Assembly: GCA_028749105.1 (NCBI GenBank)
Contig: JAQUQF010000142.1
Coordinates: forward strand, 1 to 5,226
DNA length: 5,226 bases
Origin: Acidobacteriota bacterium
GTDB taxonomy: Bacteria > Acidobacteriota > Aminicenantia > UBA2199
Reading direction: 5' to 3'
Part shown: positions 4,588 through 5,226 of the stretch, piece by piece
Layout: each line of letters starts with the position of its first letter
Numbering within the stretch: the first letter of the stretch is position 1
Position numbers and translations under genes: made by a program
The notes under the pieces: model-generated
The model's input: only the letters and a program-made list of their open reading frames with translations
The model's database searches: none
Told to the model about the DNA's origin: nothing

Positions 4588-5226
4588 ATGAAGATCACCC
4601 GGAAACATTTTCTTCGTTCCCTGTCGGGGCTCGCGGGAGCGGGCTTCTGCCTCCGCGGCGCCGCCCCGTCGTTGCGGGGCGAGTCGGCCCCGTCGTTGCG
4701 GGGCGATACGGCCCCGTCGTTGCGGGGCGAGTCGGCCGCGCCGGCTGGCAAAGCGGGTTCGCTGGCGATGAGGGACCTGGGGAAGAAGTCGGGGCTGCGG
4801 ATCACCTGCCTGGGCATGGGAGCCACCCGGACCATGGAGCCCGCCCTGGTCCTGGCGGCCGTTGACCAGGGGATCAATTTCCTGGATACGGGGCGCTCCT
4901 ACATGAACGGCAGGAACGAGGAAATGATCGGCCTGGCGCTGCAGGGGAAGCGCCAGCAAGTGGTCATCCAGTCAAAGATCAGCCTGCCGGAGGGCTTTCC
5001 CGAAACCGTCACGGCCGGGCAGGCCAGGGCCCGCCTGGAAAGCGAGCTGGGCGAATGCCTGAAGGCCCTGCGCACCGACTGCGTGGATGTCATGCTCCTG
5101 CATGGGGTCGAAGCCGGGCCGGTGCTGGACCACGAGGCCGTGCTCGACTTTTTCTTCAAGGCCATGCTGGCTGGAAAGATCCGCGCCATGGGCTTTTCCG
5201 CCCACCGCAACCATGTGGCCCTCCTG
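4588..5226 (+). CDS. Aldo/keto reductase with N-terminal export-type leader, partial (3' end outside window)
   Basis: The frame is open from ATG 4588 to the window edge (213 codons seen). From residue 61 it follows the aldo/keto reductase fold: 'MRDLGKKSGLRITCLGMGATR' region, then 'NFLDTGRSY', 'VVIQSK', 'VDVMLLHGV' and 'IRAMGFSAH'. The family's catalytic tetrad is present as Asp100, Tyr105, Lys130 and His172, with the usual five-residue Asp-to-Tyr step, so NAD(P)H-dependent carbonyl reduction or alcohol oxidation is expected; the substrate is unknown. Residues 1-20 (MKITRKHFLRSLSGLAGAGF) look like a Tat leader, but with Arg-Lys instead of twin Arg. Many exported reductases in this family have such leaders and a C-terminal iron-sulfur part, which would lie beyond the window. 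Residues 26-49 are three copies of an eight-residue repeat encoded by the tandem DNA repeat at 4663-4734. The strong Shine-Dalgarno supports this start. Confidence 0.85.
   Translation, partial: MKITRKHFLRSLSGLAGAGFCLRGAAPSLRGESAPSLRGDTAPSLRGESAAPAGKAGSLAMRDLGKKSGLRITCLGMGATRTMEPALVLAAVDQGINFLDTGRSYMNGRNEEMIGLALQGKRQQVVIQSKISLPEGFPETVTAGQARARLESELGECLKALRTDCVDVMLLHGVEAGPVLDHEAVLDFFFKAMLAGKIRAMGFSAHRNHVALL
4663..4734 (+). repeat. In-frame 24-bp x 3 tandem repeat of self-complementary units
   Basis: Three adjoining 24-bp units (4663-4686, 4687-4710, 4711-4734) each start GCCCCGTCGTTGCGGGGCGA; units 1 and 3 are identical and unit 2 ends ATACG instead of AGTCG. Each unit contains GCCCCG and CGGGGC arms around TCGTTG, so each can form a hairpin. 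They encode APSLRGES, APSLRGDT and APSLRGES in the reductase leader region. Confidence 0.95.

Noticed and set aside
4663..4734. CRISPR array
   Set aside because: The units are directly adjacent with no unique spacers, are translated in frame, and no cas gene is present.
4224..4865. Plus-strand frame starting MGVPQGPILYNL, similar to a reverse transcriptase GVPQG motif
   Set aside because: Only about ten residues match. There is no YxDD motif nearby, no ribosome site, and the frame runs out of phase through the well-supported reductase gene.

Overview
This window comes from a GC-rich, Gram-negative-type bacterial chromosome. The Gram-negative reading rests on an outer-membrane beta-barrel gene with a signal peptide and a C-terminal phenylalanine. 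Coding regions are rich in G/C at third codon positions, while two spacers are clearly AT-richer. The gene styles and the dispersed AAATTCC-type repeat suggest an environmental lineage such as Aminicenantes/Acidobacteriota, but nothing here proves a taxon.

Layout: (1) 1-135 (+) is the end of a DEAD-box RNA helicase carrying a DbpA-type RNA-binding domain. (2) 136-413 is a convergent spacer holding a long imperfect inverted repeat of AAATTCC/GGAATTT words and a separate hairpin. (3) 3302-414 (-) is a two-gene operon: an alginate-export-like outer-membrane barrel followed 12 bp later by a divergent lactate-permease (LctP)-family inner-membrane carrier. A plausible promoter and a 5'-UTR hairpin lie upstream. 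(4) 3494-3922 (+), divergent from the operon, is a small membrane protein of the small multidrug export (PF06695) type. Its likely -10 box overlaps an upstream ATG, which argues for the start used here. (5) 3923-4587 is a 665-bp spacer, AT-rich in its first 400 bp. It has a short GTGGTA-type repeat, a bulged stem-loop and possible gene debris, but no gene I can defend. (6) 4588-5226 (+) is the first 213 codons of an aldo/keto reductase with all four catalytic tetrad residues. It has a Tat-like leader with an Arg-Lys pair and an in-frame, self-complementary 24-bp x 3 tandem repeat between leader and enzyme.

The genes do not form one obvious pathway. The clearest functional unit is the barrel/permease pair, which suggests passage of a small carboxylate across both membranes. 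The permease lacks the usual LctP 'GAAGFG' signature, so lactate should not be assumed as substrate. I found no RNA genes, CRISPR arrays or intact transposons.
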